NCBI RefSeq assembly: GCF_044762745.1
Contig: NZ_JBIWEX010000002.1
Span: forward strand, 186,001-250,000
Length of the DNA stretch: 64,000 bases
Reading direction: 5' to 3'
Source of the DNA: Psychrobacillus sp044762745
GTDB lineage: Bacteria > Bacillota > Bacilli > Bacillales_A > Planococcaceae
The position numbers and the translations under genes were made by a program. The notes beneath the pieces were generated by a model. The model did not search any database, had not been told where the DNA came from, and was given only the letters and a program-made list of their open reading frames with translations. This document shows positions 51,967 through 61,088 of the stretch, in pieces. Each line of letters starts with the position of its first letter. The stretch's first letter is position 1.

Positions 51967-53898
51967 CTATTCATCCTTCAATCCACTTGCGCACAGTGAA
52001 TCCTGCAGACGTTGGACTTCCGTTTTTATTTTATTAAATCCGCTTATCTCAGGAATAGATTTCTTAGAAAATGCTAGTTCCTTTTCAGCTGATTTTGCCA
52101 TCGTTTCAAATACAAGTAACATTTGGGAAAGTTCGCTTTCAGCTAGTATTGGTCGATCTTTATATTTAGCCGAAGTATCTAGTAAATAACCAAGCTGTTC
52201 AATCGAACGAATCGCAGGATATAGGCGATCCAGTCGTCCTTTATCTCTAGGAATTTCTCCTAAAGCAGTCGTATAGACAACTTTTAAATTCGTAAGGTTT
52301 GTCTGCATTTTGCTTAGTTCTCTTGAATATTCAGGTTTTATTAGACTAGATTCTTTCGAAAAAAGCGTATGAAAAAACTGTTGTTGACTTCGAATTGTTT
52401 TTGCCATTGTATGGGGAACTATGCTTGCGGCACTTTTCCTGTTCATGATGAGAGTACCAATTATACCGATTGCACACCCGATGAGTACGTCAAATACACG
52501 AGCAGAAGCAAAATAGGAGATATCATGTATTTTTGTCGTACTTTCCGCAAGTAATAATGCATTCGGAGTAATAAATAATGCAGCAATCCCGTAATTTAAA
52601 ACAATTGCAAGTTCTGTCAAAAATGTCAAAAGAAAAATAGCGATTGCAATGACATAGCCATCTGGTTGAAAAAAGAGAATAGCTGTAGCGGTTAAAATGC
52701 CAATAATTGTCCCAAGTGAACGTTGAATTGCCCGGTGAAATGTCCCCATAATAGTTGCTCCTGACAAGACTGCGGCACACGATAAAGTTACCCAATACGA
52801 GCGACTAAACTCAAATGATTGTGCAATAATTGCAGCGACAAAAAGAACAGAACCGTACCGTATTGTATTCAAAAATACAACAGAATTCTTATCGAACGCT
52901 CCCCCAAGTACGACACGAAGAGATGGCTTGGAAATGCTTATCTCTCGTTGAATATTGGATAATGGTTCATTTAGAAGCATACTAGCTTCATTTACAATTG
53001 CATACAAATGGGCAAACCGATTATCAGGTACTTCAAGTGATGGGATAATTTCCTGCTCATTCTTGTCAATTTTGCTAGAAATAGATCGAAGGGTCGCTCC
53101 TATTTCGTTAGGCATTTTCCCCTCTAACTTTCCAACATTTTCGAGAACATACAGAAACACATTATTTGCCTCTTCGTTTAATAAAACAAGGCGTTTAAAC
53201 GTTGCCGAAACTCGCCAAGGAATGTACCCAGACAAGAGAAGTTCTTCTACTGATTTTAAAGAAGCTCTGATTTTTTGCTTGGAACTATCGAAACCTTCAG
53301 TACCAACCGATTCGATAAAAACAGCAAGTTCATCGTATACTTTCTTCACCGCCACTTTCTCTGGTCCATGTGGGTTGTTAAACCAGCCAATCATACCAAT
53401 GATCCAAGAAAATGCTCCTCCTAGAAAAACTAGTCCAGCACGTAGTGGAGCTAATGATGGATCCACAGGCATTCCCGTGCCCATTAAAAAAGCTAAAACA
53501 AAGAAGATTGCCGCCGGGCCTGTAATTCGTAAAGCCCCAAACAGGAATGTACTAATAGATCCGATTAACGCAACTACAAGCGCTATTAAAAAAGGATAGG
53601 GCGCAACCAACGTGCCTAGCCCCATTACAATCGATAATCCGATTAATGCAAAAAATAATTTTTTAGCTCGAAAAGCATATGGGATGTTAAATACATACAG
53701 ATACGTTAAGCCCCCGAGACCTGCAATAAGTCCGTACTCTAAACTACCCAACAAATAACCGATTAGTACTGGTAAACCAGCACAAATACCTGCGCTAAAA
53801 GCCTTCATCCAAGGGAGGGGGTTCTTGTTTACTGCAAAAGCTTGTTTGATGGTCAAAAAAAGTGTGGAAGAAATGGATTCAGTAGTTTTATTTTTCAA
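51967..53898 (-). CDS. FUSC family membrane protein (aromatic acid exporter/YccS-like)
   Basis: A 643-residue protein with two blocks of six helices (about 28-165 and 350-470), a helical cytoplasmic domain between them and a C-terminal coiled region. The second block has the FUSC signature VTLSCAAVLSGATIMGTFHRAIQRSLGTIIGILTA. Relatives (AaeB, YccS, YhfK) export aromatic acids. Substrate unknown. No AaeA-like partner is present. Confidence 0.85.
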   Translation of the reverse strand: MKNKTTESISSTLFLTIKQAFAVNKNPLPWMKAFSAGICAGLPVLIGYLLGSLEYGLIAGLGGLTYLYVFNIPYAFRAKKLFFALIGLSIVMGLGTLVAPYPFLIALVVALIGSISTFLFGALRITGPAAIFFVLAFLMGTGMPVDPSLAPLRAGLVFLGGAFSWIIGMIGWFNNPHGPEKVAVKKVYDELAVFIESVGTEGFDSSKQKIRASLKSVEELLLSGYIPWRVSATFKRLVLLNEEANNVFLYVLENVGKLEGKMPNEIGATLRSISSKIDKNEQEIIPSLEVPDNRFAHLYAIVNEASMLLNEPLSNIQREISISKPSLRVVLGGAFDKNSVVFLNTIRYGSVLFVAAIIAQSFEFSRSYWVTLSCAAVLSGATIMGTFHRAIQRSLGTIIGILTATAILFFQPDGYVIAIAIFLLTFLTELAIVLNYGIAALFITPNALLLAESTTKIHDISYFASARVFDVLIGCAIGIIGTLIMNRKSAASIVPHTMAKTIRSQQQFFHTLFSKESSLIKPEYSRELSKMQTNLTNLKVVYTTALGEIPRDKGRLDRLYPAIRSIEQLGYLLDTSAKYKDRPILAESELSQMLLVFETMAKSAEKELAFSKKSIPEISGFNKIKTEVQRLQDSLCASGLKDE

Positions 53899-54047
53899 GT
53901 GGATTCCTTCTTTTTAATAAGTGATTAGCTAATTATACAGCTGAAACTAATGGATAACAAAAATTATGTTTGGATAGGGAGTCTTTCCACAAAGAAAGAA
54001 AAAGCGAAAGCACTCATGAACTTAAAAACTAAAGGGAAAAGTTGTAT

Positions 54048-54076
54048 TTCCAAAACTGTGCAAGAACTGTTATAAT
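54048..54076 (+). promoter_or_regulatory. promoter of the antiporter gene
   Basis: TATAAT at 54071 preceded by TG at -1/-2 (CTGTTATAAT) and a weak TTCCAA -35 at 54048, 17 bp apart. Confidence 0.5.
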
Positions 54077-54102
54077 GAGTTTACAATTAAATTATAAACG
54101 CA

Positions 54103-54147
54103 ACACATGGAGGAGTCAGTCAACACTGGCACCTCCATGTGTTTTTT
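54103..54147 (+). terminator. leader hairpin/attenuator before the antiporter gene
   Basis: ACACATGGAGG and CCTCCATGTGT form an 11-bp perfect stem directly followed by TTTTTT, lying after the promoter and 31 bases before the start codon. It looks like a regulated terminator in the 5' leader; no known aptamer was recognised in the ~20 bases ahead of it or in the 18-base loop. Confidence 0.65.
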
Positions 54148-54178
54148 CGTTTATAATTCTCATTTTAGGAGGGGAATT

Positions 54179-55312
54179 ATGTTTATTTTACAAATAGTTA
54201 TCATTTTACTGGCAACTAAAATAGCTGGTCAAGTAAGTGTTCGATTAGGTCAACCATCTGTTTTAGGTAAGATTTTAGTTGGGATTATTTTAGGACCAGC
54301 ATTGTTGGGATGGGTTCAAGATACGGAGATATTAACTATCTTTAGTCAAATAGGAGTCCTACTTTTAATGTTTCTAGCGGGTCTAGAAACAAACTTAAAA
54401 GATTTAAACCGAAATAAGAAAGCGGCTATATTAGTAGCGCTCGGTGGAATTATGGCTCCAATTATAGGTGGATATATTGGGTCTCATTTTTATGGTTTTT
54501 CGGTTGGAGAATCGATTTTTATCGGTTTATTATTATCGGCAACTTCTGTCAGTATTTCCGTTCAAACATTAAGAGAACTAGGGTGGCTGAATAGTAAAGA
54601 GGGTTCAACTTTATTAGGTGCAGCTGTTTTAGACGATATTATTGTCGTTATTTTAATTGCAATTGCTATGAGTTTCTTTGCTGGAACTGATGTTAGTATC
54701 GCATTACTAATTGGGAAAAAAATCTTATTCTTTATTATCATTATTTTAGCTTCAAAATGGTTGATTCCTAAATTTCTTCAAGTGTTCTCTAAATTCAAAG
54801 TTACGGAAGCAACATTAAGTGCTGGATTAATTATTTGTTTTAGCTTTGCTTATTTTGCAGAGTACCTTGGAATTGCTGGGATTATTGGGACGTTTTTTGC
54901 TGGGATTGCCATTGCGCAAACAAAATTCAAGGAGGAAATTGAGCATAAAGTTGAACCAATTGCATATGGAATTTTTGTACCGTTTTTCTTTGTTAGTATT
55001 GGTTTAGCTGTATCTTTTGATGGAATTGGAGACCAATTAGGATTTATTATTGTTTTCTCTCTGATTGCTATTATAACCAAGTTTATTGGTTCGGGGATTG
55101 GGGCTCGTTTATCTGGCTTCAATGCAAAGTCTTCCATGGGTATTGGTGCAGGAATGATTTCAAGAGGGGAAGTTGCATTAATATTAGCTGTTATGGGATT
55201 AGAGAGCGGTCTATTACCTACGCAATATTATACTTCAATGATTATTGTCGTAATAGGTACGACTATAGTTACACCTCCATTGTTAAAATCGATATTTGGA
55301 AAACGTAATTAG
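54179..55312 (+). CDS. monovalent cation:proton antiporter (CPA2 family)
   Basis: A 377-residue protein with about 12 helices of the CPA2/KefB-NapA type: GQPSVLGKILVGIILGPALLGW, LLMFLAGLETNLKDL, and the ion-binding LGAAVLDDIIVVILIA with the double Asp. There is no C-terminal TrkA-N domain, as in short Na+/H+ antiporters (NhaS/YjbQ-like without RCK). ATG 54179 follows AGGAGGGG; an upstream in-frame ATG lies in the leader hairpin and is rejected. Confidence 0.87.
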   Translation: MFILQIVIILLATKIAGQVSVRLGQPSVLGKILVGIILGPALLGWVQDTEILTIFSQIGVLLLMFLAGLETNLKDLNRNKKAAILVALGGIMAPIIGGYIGSHFYGFSVGESIFIGLLLSATSVSISVQTLRELGWLNSKEGSTLLGAAVLDDIIVVILIAIAMSFFAGTDVSIALLIGKKILFFIIIILASKWLIPKFLQVFSKFKVTEATLSAGLIICFSFAYFAEYLGIAGIIGTFFAGIAIAQTKFKEEIEHKVEPIAYGIFVPFFFVSIGLAVSFDGIGDQLGFIIVFSLIAIITKFIGSGIGARLSGFNAKSSMGIGAGMISRGEVALILAVMGLESGLLPTQYYTSMIIVVIGTTIVTPPLLKSIFGKRN

Positions 55313-55360
55313 AAAAAATTCTTCTTCAATTAACGAGTGCTTTAGTTAAAGAAGGAAAAA

Positions 55361-55393
55361 AAACGCTTAGAGAAATATTCTCTAAGCGTTTTC
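55361..55393 (+). terminator. terminator of the antiporter gene
   Basis: AAAACGCTTAGAGAA and TTCTCTAAGCGTTTT form a 15-bp perfect stem. Confidence 0.88.
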
Positions 55394-55450
55394 ATGTTAT
55401 CTATTAAAATGTAATTCGTTGTATTCTAATCATAAAATACTAGGTTTAGA

Positions 55451-55505
55451 TTACATTCTAGCTACTTCTTTAGCAAAGTCTTTTTCAAAGTACTCCGCTT
55501 TCTGC
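55451..55505 (-). pseudogene. possible C-terminal gene relic
   Basis: An AT-rich minus-strand frame reads KAEYFEKDFAKEVARM to a TAA at 55451-55453, with no start. It sits between the antiporter terminator and the G+C-rich segment and may be a native gene end cut by the insertion. Family unknown. Confidence 0.25.
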
Positions 55506-55529
55506 TTTAAATGCTTTAATCATATAATC

Positions 55530-57095
55530 TTAATACTTCGATTCCCCCGGTGCCCTAGTGGTGCTGGACTGCTGAGTAGACCGGCTCACCTCGATCCCAT
55601 CGGCCACCCTCAGTTCGGCTCCGTCGATGCCGTCGACGACGTTTTCCACCATACTGAGGTCTTCCCCTGCATCGATCCTGATGCCGTTGGCGGCCTGTCG
55701 AATGACGTTGTACTCAATCCTGATACCTAAGGGGATTCCTGTTCCCCTTCCGTCAGTACCGCGGTCCTTACCGAGCCGGATGGCCCAGAACCCTTCAGTC
55801 CCTCCAGTGATGTGGTTACCGTGCAACTTCGTGCCCGGCCCATTGCGTACCTCGATGCCGACCTTCGAATCCTCCCCGGCGGTGATTCTGTTGTCCTCGA
55901 TGAGGGTGTCAGGAGTTCCCAGGATGACGAGGACTCCCTGACGATTTCCAATCAGGTCGTTGGAGTGCACCCAGTTTCCAGGTCCTGAGGCGTCGTGCTT
56001 GTTCTTGGACCCGCCGGAATTGCCCAGCGCGATGCCCGCCCGATGACCGCCGATGACCGTGTTGTCCCGGACCTCGTTCAGGTATTCACCCTCGCCGTGC
56101 AGGTCGATGGCGTCGAGATGGCTGCCGACGATAGTGTTCTCCGCCACGAGATTGTTGTGCGTGGGGAACTGCAGCAGAATAGCGTGCCGCAGATGCATGC
56201 CATCGAAGTTATTGCCGATGACGACATTGTGCCGGGAATCGTTGGCGGCATCCGGGTCGTGCTGGTCCGCTGAGCCCTCGATAGCGATGCCGTAGCCCTG
56301 TCCGCCGGGACCAACGGCAGTTGCCTCACTTACGTAGTTTCCAGAGAGGGTCACTTCACGGCTGGCCTTGACGGAGATCCCGTGGCGCTCGAACTTACGG
56401 ATGCCCACATTCTCCACAAGGACCCGAGAGCTGGCCTTCCCTTTGTGGGCTCCGAGGTAGATACCGTACATAGGGCCACCACCCGCGTCGCCGTCGTCGG
56501 GATCGTCGCCAAGTGGACCCTCATAACGGGAGGTGATAGTGAAGTCAGCGACGATGACATCGTGGATACCTGAGCCGCGGATCACCCGACTGTCATCCTC
56601 ACCATCGAGGGAGGTCAGCAGCACGGTGCGCTCCTGGCCTTCGCCGCGTAGATCCACACCGCTGCGCAACACGATGTTCGCCGACTCGTCGTCCAGGTCA
56701 GTGGAGCGCAGGTCATACGTGCCGGCCGGCAGCAGGACTTCGTCACCCGATTCAGCCGCGTCCAGGGCCGCCCGAATGGCTGCTGCGTCGTCGTGTGAGT
56801 CCGGATCCGGATCTGCCCCGAAGTGCGTGACGTCCAGGGTCCTGCCAGTGACCGGACCCGGCGTCGGCACCTCGATCGGCGCTCCGGACCGGTCCACCAA
56901 GCCGGGGTCCTGCCAGTCGCCATGCCCGGACGGTGCGGGTTCTACGGCTTTTTCACTTTCGGACGGTGCAGGTTCTACGGCTTCATCTCTCTCGACCGGT
57001 CCGTCGGATTCCTCGACGATGCATGCGGTCAAGAGGACCACCAACATCGATATCACCAGACCTAGCATACTGTTCTGAACGAATCCCTTCATCAT
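55530..57095 (-). CDS. secreted right-handed beta-helix lipoprotein
   Basis: A 521-residue protein. Signal peptide with lipobox LLTAC (Cys about residue 23) is followed by an acidic linker with repeated VEPAPSE, then a pectate-lyase-like start (DVTHFGADPDPDSHDDAAAIRAALDAA) and PbH1 repeats (IVLRSGVDLRGEG, NVVIGNNFDGMHLRHAI, ENTIVGSHLDAIDLHGEG and others) forming a parallel beta-helix. Such proteins are polysaccharide lyases, epimerases or glycosidases; the catalytic residues cannot be named. Codon use is strongly G+C-rich. Start ATG 57095 follows AAGGAAGGACG; the longer frame runs back through a terminator. Probably works with the GH3 enzyme upstream. Confidence 0.8.
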   Translation of the reverse strand: MMKGFVQNSMLGLVISMLVVLLTACIVEESDGPVERDEAVEPAPSESEKAVEPAPSGHGDWQDPGLVDRSGAPIEVPTPGPVTGRTLDVTHFGADPDPDSHDDAAAIRAALDAAESGDEVLLPAGTYDLRSTDLDDESANIVLRSGVDLRGEGQERTVLLTSLDGEDDSRVIRGSGIHDVIVADFTITSRYEGPLGDDPDDGDAGGGPMYGIYLGAHKGKASSRVLVENVGIRKFERHGISVKASREVTLSGNYVSEATAVGPGGQGYGIAIEGSADQHDPDAANDSRHNVVIGNNFDGMHLRHAILLQFPTHNNLVAENTIVGSHLDAIDLHGEGEYLNEVRDNTVIGGHRAGIALGNSGGSKNKHDASGPGNWVHSNDLIGNRQGVLVILGTPDTLIEDNRITAGEDSKVGIEVRNGPGTKLHGNHITGGTEGFWAIRLGKDRGTDGRGTGIPLGIRIEYNVIRQAANGIRIDAGEDLSMVENVVDGIDGAELRVADGIEVSRSTQQSSTTRAPGESKY

Positions 57096-57143
57096 ACTTC
57101 TCACGTCCTTCCTTGTTTTTTTTTCGTCGCCATTGGAGGCGTC

Positions 57144-57197
57144 GAAAAAAGCGTTGAGCCCGCGAGCCTCGGCTTTATTCGCCGAGCTCGCGGGCTC
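57144..57197 (-). terminator. G+C-rich terminator between the GH3 and beta-helix genes
   Basis: GAGCCCGCGAGCTCGGC and GCCGAGGCTCGCGGGCTC form a very strong stem on the minus strand, with TTTTTT shortly after. Its composition matches the foreign segment. Confidence 0.8.
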
Positions 57198-57260
57198 ACT
57201 ATCTTCAGGATGCCTGACTCCCCTTACCAGGTCGCCGATGTCATCCCATCGCAAGGGTTC

Positions 57261-60026
57261 TCACCGATTGAAGTTCCATAGCCATTGGCGTTGCCATTGT
57301 TGTTGCCATTGGTGTCGTGATTGTTGTTGCCATTTGTTGTTGTCTTTGTTATTGTCTTTGTTGTCTTTGTTGTTGTCTTTGTTGTTGCCCTTGTTGTTGT
57401 CTTTGTTGTTGTCTTTGTTGTTGCCCTTGTTGTTGTCTTTGTTGTTGTCTTTGTTGTTGTCTTTGTTGTTGTCTTTGTTGCCCTTGTTGTTGTCTTTGTT
57501 GCCCTTGTTGTTGTCTTTGTTGCCCTTGTTGTTGTCTTTGTTGTTGTCTTTGTTGTTGTCTTTGTTGTTGTCTTTGTTGTTGTCTTTGTTGTTGTCTTTG
57601 TTGTTGCCCTTGTCGTTGTCTTTGTTGTTGTCTTTGTTAAGTTTGAAATTCAACGGGACATCCTTTTCTAACGGAGTGTCTGCTGAAGAACCACCGACAT
57701 GCACGCGGTACTTTCCGTCAACAGTTGCCCACTCGCCGTCAGCCCAATTCGCCAAGTTGTCCGGTTCTTCCGGAATGAAATAGGAGAACGGGTGGTTAGA
57801 GTCAGCATGGTTAATACGCATAGTCACCTGCTTGCTCTTACCGGGCTCAAGATAGACCTTCTCAAAGTTAACAAGACGCTTAGTCGGCTGCCCCGCCTCG
57901 TTTGGTAGGGTCAGATAGACCTGTGCTGCTTCTTTACCAGCAACGTCACCTGTGTTCGTGATCTTGAAGGACACGTCAATACCATTCAACGAGCCTTTAC
58001 CTTGTACCTTCTTCACTTTAAGGTCGTCATATTCGAAAGTAGTGTACGACAAGCCGTAACCGAACGGGAAAACCGGCTTCACTTTGTTTGCCTCATACCA
58101 GCGGTAGCCCATCTCAAGACCCTCTGTGTACTGAGCAATTAGTTGCTTGGAACCGTCACCGTACGGGCCTGGTCCACCTGGCTTGCCAGTATCTTGACGC
58201 GTTCCAGGGAATTGCTCTTCTGTCGCGAAGGCAGCTTCACGCTCAGTCGCACCGAACGTCATAGGCAGCTTACCGGAAGGATTGACTTTGCCGTAAAGCA
58301 AGTTGGCCACTGCATTGCCATCCTCCATGCCTGGGAACCAAGCTTCAAGTACTGCAGGTACCTCATCCAACCACGGCATAAGCACCGTACCGGAAGTTTT
58401 TAGGACCACAGCGGTGTTCTCCGCGTTTGCCTCCAATACTGCGGCAATCAGCGGCTCTTGCTCTACCCAGTCCTCATTTTTATCTCGCGTGTCGAGGTCG
58501 ATGGCCGGGAAGCCAAGGGTATCGCGGTCCACGGTCTCATGTGGGTTGTCGCCGATCATAAGTAGCACGACGTCGGACTCAGCAGCCAACTTAGCGGCAG
58601 CCTCCGGGTCACGGCCATCGTTGTACGTTACTTCAGTATCGTAGCCCAGCTCCTTGATGACGTTCTCCAGACCCTCTTGCGGGGTCACCGTGTAAGGGGT
58701 CACGACGTTCTCGTTTGTGTCCTTAGTGGATCGCGGGGACATCTTAGCCTCACCGGCGAACCACTCGACGCCGATCAGCGCGATTGACTTCGGCTCTCCG
58801 TCCAGTGGCAAGAAGTTGTCACCGTTCTTCAACAGCACGGCCCCTTCCTCGGCCATCTTCAGTGCGCTGGCACCGTTAGCAATCGGATCGACAATCTCCG
58901 GCAGGAACTTGTCGTAAGGCTCATCCATGTGGCCGTACTCGATCATCTTGATGTAGCGCGGACGAAGCAGATTGTCGATGTCGTCCTCGGTTACCTCACC
59001 TGAGTCGAGGACATCCTGGATCTTCTCCTGAGTGTAGTACTGAGGTGCCCAGTCTAACTCGACATTCGTGCCCGCCTTAATGGCAGCAACCATGTCGTGA
59101 ATCGCGCGACGGTCAGTCATGACGTAACCGTCAAAGCCCCAGTTGTCCCGCAGGGCATCTTGAAGCAATTCAGAGCTGTCACAGGCAAAGGTGCCATTAA
59201 CATCCGGGAATGAGCACATCACGGAGGCTGGGTCAGCATCCTTGACGGTCATCTCGAAAGGCAGCATGTACAGTTCGTTCATGGCCTGTGAAGGAACCTG
59301 AACACCCATCGTCCAACGCTCGGTCTCCTGTTCGTTGCCGGCCAAGTGCTTGAGTTGAGCCTGGACCCCTTGGTCCTGGATGCCCTTGACCTGCTCGGTC
59401 GCCAGTATACCCGTCAAGTACGGGTCCTCACTGAAGTATTCATAGATACGGCCACCGTACGGGTGACGTATAAGGTTCATGCCCGGTCCGAGCAACACGT
59501 GATGCGCGAACGCACGAGTCTCCTCGCCGAGAATTCGGCCTGCCTCATAGTTCAGCTCGCGGTCAAAAGTCGCGGCCATCGCCGGCGTGGACGGTAGTCC
59601 CGTCGCCTCCGGGTCATTGCCACACGATCCACCCTTCACGCCCGTACCACCGTTGGTCATGCGGATTGTGGGGATGCCCAGTTCCTCGATTCCACGGATC
59701 TGTCTGCCAGTGTCCTGCCACTCGCATCCTGGCAAGGTACCCTCGGGCGCGAATTCACCGTTCTGGTACTTACTTGTACCGCCCTTGTTGATGACAACCG
59801 TCTCACCGGTGTCGTTCTCATTGAAGCGCGAGATAGCGATTTGCTGGATCTTTTGCTCCATCGTCATCTCATCGAGAAGCAGCTCGGTGCGCTCCTCAGC
59901 AGACAGCTTGGTGTTCATCCAGGGCCTGGCCCCTTCCGTATCTCCGTTCATCGCATTAGCAGGATTTACTAACGAAGACATGGAGATTGTTGCTGTCAAA
60001 AAAATTGAAGTAATTCGTTTTATCAT
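57261..60026 (-). CDS. secreted GH3 family beta-glycosidase with NKDN repeat tail
   Basis: A 921-residue protein. Signal peptide MIKRITSIFLTATISMSSLV...ANA, then the GH3 TIM-barrel domain (~45-375; LKHLAGNEQETERW, and nucleophile Asp in GFDGYVMTDRRA), the alpha/beta sandwich domain (~400-620), and an Fn3-like domain (~690-775). Residues ~780-895 are (N/G)NKDN repeats. The last 26 residues (WQQQSRHQWQQQ..) come from a +1 shift. Start ATG 60026 follows AAGGGAG. The signal peptide is AT-rich while the mature part is G+C-rich like actinobacteria, so the coding region seems acquired and joined to a local secretion signal. Substrate (beta-glucan, xylan or other) unknown. Confidence 0.88.
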   Translation of the reverse strand: MIKRITSIFLTATISMSSLVNPANAMNGDTEGARPWMNTKLSAEERTELLLDEMTMEQKIQQIAISRFNENDTGETVVINKGGTSKYQNGEFAPEGTLPGCEWQDTGRQIRGIEELGIPTIRMTNGGTGVKGGSCGNDPEATGLPSTPAMAATFDRELNYEAGRILGEETRAFAHHVLLGPGMNLIRHPYGGRIYEYFSEDPYLTGILATEQVKGIQDQGVQAQLKHLAGNEQETERWTMGVQVPSQAMNELYMLPFEMTVKDADPASVMCSFPDVNGTFACDSSELLQDALRDNWGFDGYVMTDRRAIHDMVAAIKAGTNVELDWAPQYYTQEKIQDVLDSGEVTEDDIDNLLRPRYIKMIEYGHMDEPYDKFLPEIVDPIANGASALKMAEEGAVLLKNGDNFLPLDGEPKSIALIGVEWFAGEAKMSPRSTKDTNENVVTPYTVTPQEGLENVIKELGYDTEVTYNDGRDPEAAAKLAAESDVVLLMIGDNPHETVDRDTLGFPAIDLDTRDKNEDWVEQEPLIAAVLEANAENTAVVLKTSGTVLMPWLDEVPAVLEAWFPGMEDGNAVANLLYGKVNPSGKLPMTFGATEREAAFATEEQFPGTRQDTGKPGGPGPYGDGSKQLIAQYTEGLEMGYRWYEANKVKPVFPFGYGLSYTTFEYDDLKVKKVQGKGSLNGIDVSFKITNTGDVAGKEAAQVYLTLPNEAGQPTKRLVNFEKVYLEPGKSKQVTMRINHADSNHPFSYFIPEEPDNLANWADGEWATVDGKYRVHVGGSSADTPLEKDVPLNFKLNKDNNKDNDKGNNKDNNKDNNKDNNKDNNKDNNKDNNKGNKDNNKGNKDNNKGNKDNNKDNNKDNNKDNNKGNNKDNNKDNNKGNNKDNNKDNKDNNKDNNKWQQQSRHQWQQQWQRQWLWNFNR
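57332..57645 (-). repeat. NKDN-coding simple repeat in the GH3 gene
   Basis: About 26 units of GACAACAACAAG-type 12-mers, with 9-mer variants GGCAACAAG, encode the C-terminal tail. An extra base in the TTT run at 57334-57336 (CCATTTGTTG) shifts the frame. Without it the tail would read GNNNHDTNGNNNGNANGYGT and end at TAA 57225-57227. Confidence 0.85.
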
Positions 60027-60462
60027 CTTAAATTCTCCCTTACTATCCACTCGTCATTTATTATTGTAATATAACTTATTTTGCCAACTTGTTCTCTCCC
60101 TTGCTAACTATTCCGTGTATTAGTATAGAGGAAAAATATTACACTAGCATGAACGGTTAATTACAAAATCGTAACAAAAAACACGATATTAGTAACACTC
60201 CTAAAGTCCTGGAAATGGTATTCAAACACTATAACAAGCAATGATTTGCGAAATAAACGATCAAAATAAATCTAAATGATCAATATAAATTATTATTCAA
60301 ATTATAATAAAATTAGATAAAAGAACTTCTATTCATCAAATAAGCGTTGTTACTATGATATTTGGAAATCCAATTGAAGGTGGTATGTAATGAATGAAAT
60401 AAGTATTGATCGGTCCTTTAACCAATCCTCGTGCACATATTCATGAACAGTAAATAAGAAAA
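60027..60462. other. AT-rich intergenic region
   Basis: About 430 bases with no supportable gene and normal local AT-rich composition. It carries the upstream region of the GH3 gene; no clear promoter pair or operator was found. Confidence 0.4.
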
Positions 60463-60497
60463 AAACTCTCACCAATATTTATCGGCAAGAGTTTTAT
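60463..60497 (-). terminator. terminator of the LysR pseudogene
   Basis: AAAACTCTTGCCGATA and TATTGGTGAGAGTTTT arms on the minus strand, followed by TTTT. Confidence 0.7.
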
Positions 60498-61085
60498 TAG
60501 CTCTTGAATGACGCTTGATTCCTCCATTTCACATACATAGTTTGGGATGAAACCAACTTCCGTACAAAAAGAATCAACTAAATTTCTAAAGCCATAATCT
60601 GTTGTAATTCCAATAAATTTCGCTTCAGCCAATAATGATAAATCAATCGATTCGCTGGAAGCTAGTGGATGTTTTTGGGGCAATGTAAATTAAAATCGGT
60701 TCTTCAATTAACGGTTTACACTGTATACTTGGGTGACTAATAGGGAAAGTTTAATACATAAATCAATATCCCCATCAGACAGTTGCCTAATAATCTCATT
60801 AGCTGAGTATGCTAATATCTGTGTTATTTTGACATGTGGATACTTAGTTAAAAATTCTACTAATATTTTTGGGAATATATTTGGTAGAGTAACAGCAATT
60901 GATAAATTACCTGTTTCAGCTCCAATCATTTCTTTAATCTCAATTTGTCCAACTTCAAGTTCTCTTAAAATACGTTCTACACGTACGATATATTTTTTTA
61001 CCAAATGAGGAAAGTTTAATTCTACGACCGACTTTTACAAATAAAGGGACACCTAAGTCTTTCTCAAGTCTATAAAGGAGTGGCA
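60498..61085 (-). pseudogene. LysR family regulator, truncated and frameshifted
   Basis: Pieces in three frames rebuild a LysR protein: YRLEKDLGVPLFVKVGRRIKL (end of the HTH), then VERILRELEVGQIEIKEMIG and GNLSIAVTLPNIFPKILVEFL with DGDIDLCI, then EEPILIYIAPKTS, then ASSESIDLSLLAEAKFIGITT. At least three frameshifts separate them, one in a poly-A run. The first ~25 HTH residues are missing, cut at the promoter/ribosome site of the next gene. Confidence 0.85.
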
Positions 61086-61088
61086 AAA

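Noticed and set aside
54107..54178. Longer N-terminus for the antiporter
   Set aside because: The ATG is inside the leader hairpin; AGGAGGGG directly precedes the internal ATG 54179.
56053..57157. Several long frames opposite the beta-helix gene
   Set aside because: G+C-rich sequence lacks stops in all frames; only the minus-strand frame has a signal peptide and PbH1 repeats.
57096..57254. Longer N-terminus for the beta-helix protein
   Set aside because: It would cross the G+C-rich terminator and remove the lipoprotein signal from the N-terminus.
57133..57783. Plus-strand frames rich in Cys, Leu and Val across the GH3 3' end
   Set aside because: They are the reverse strand of the NKDN repeat and merely mirror it.
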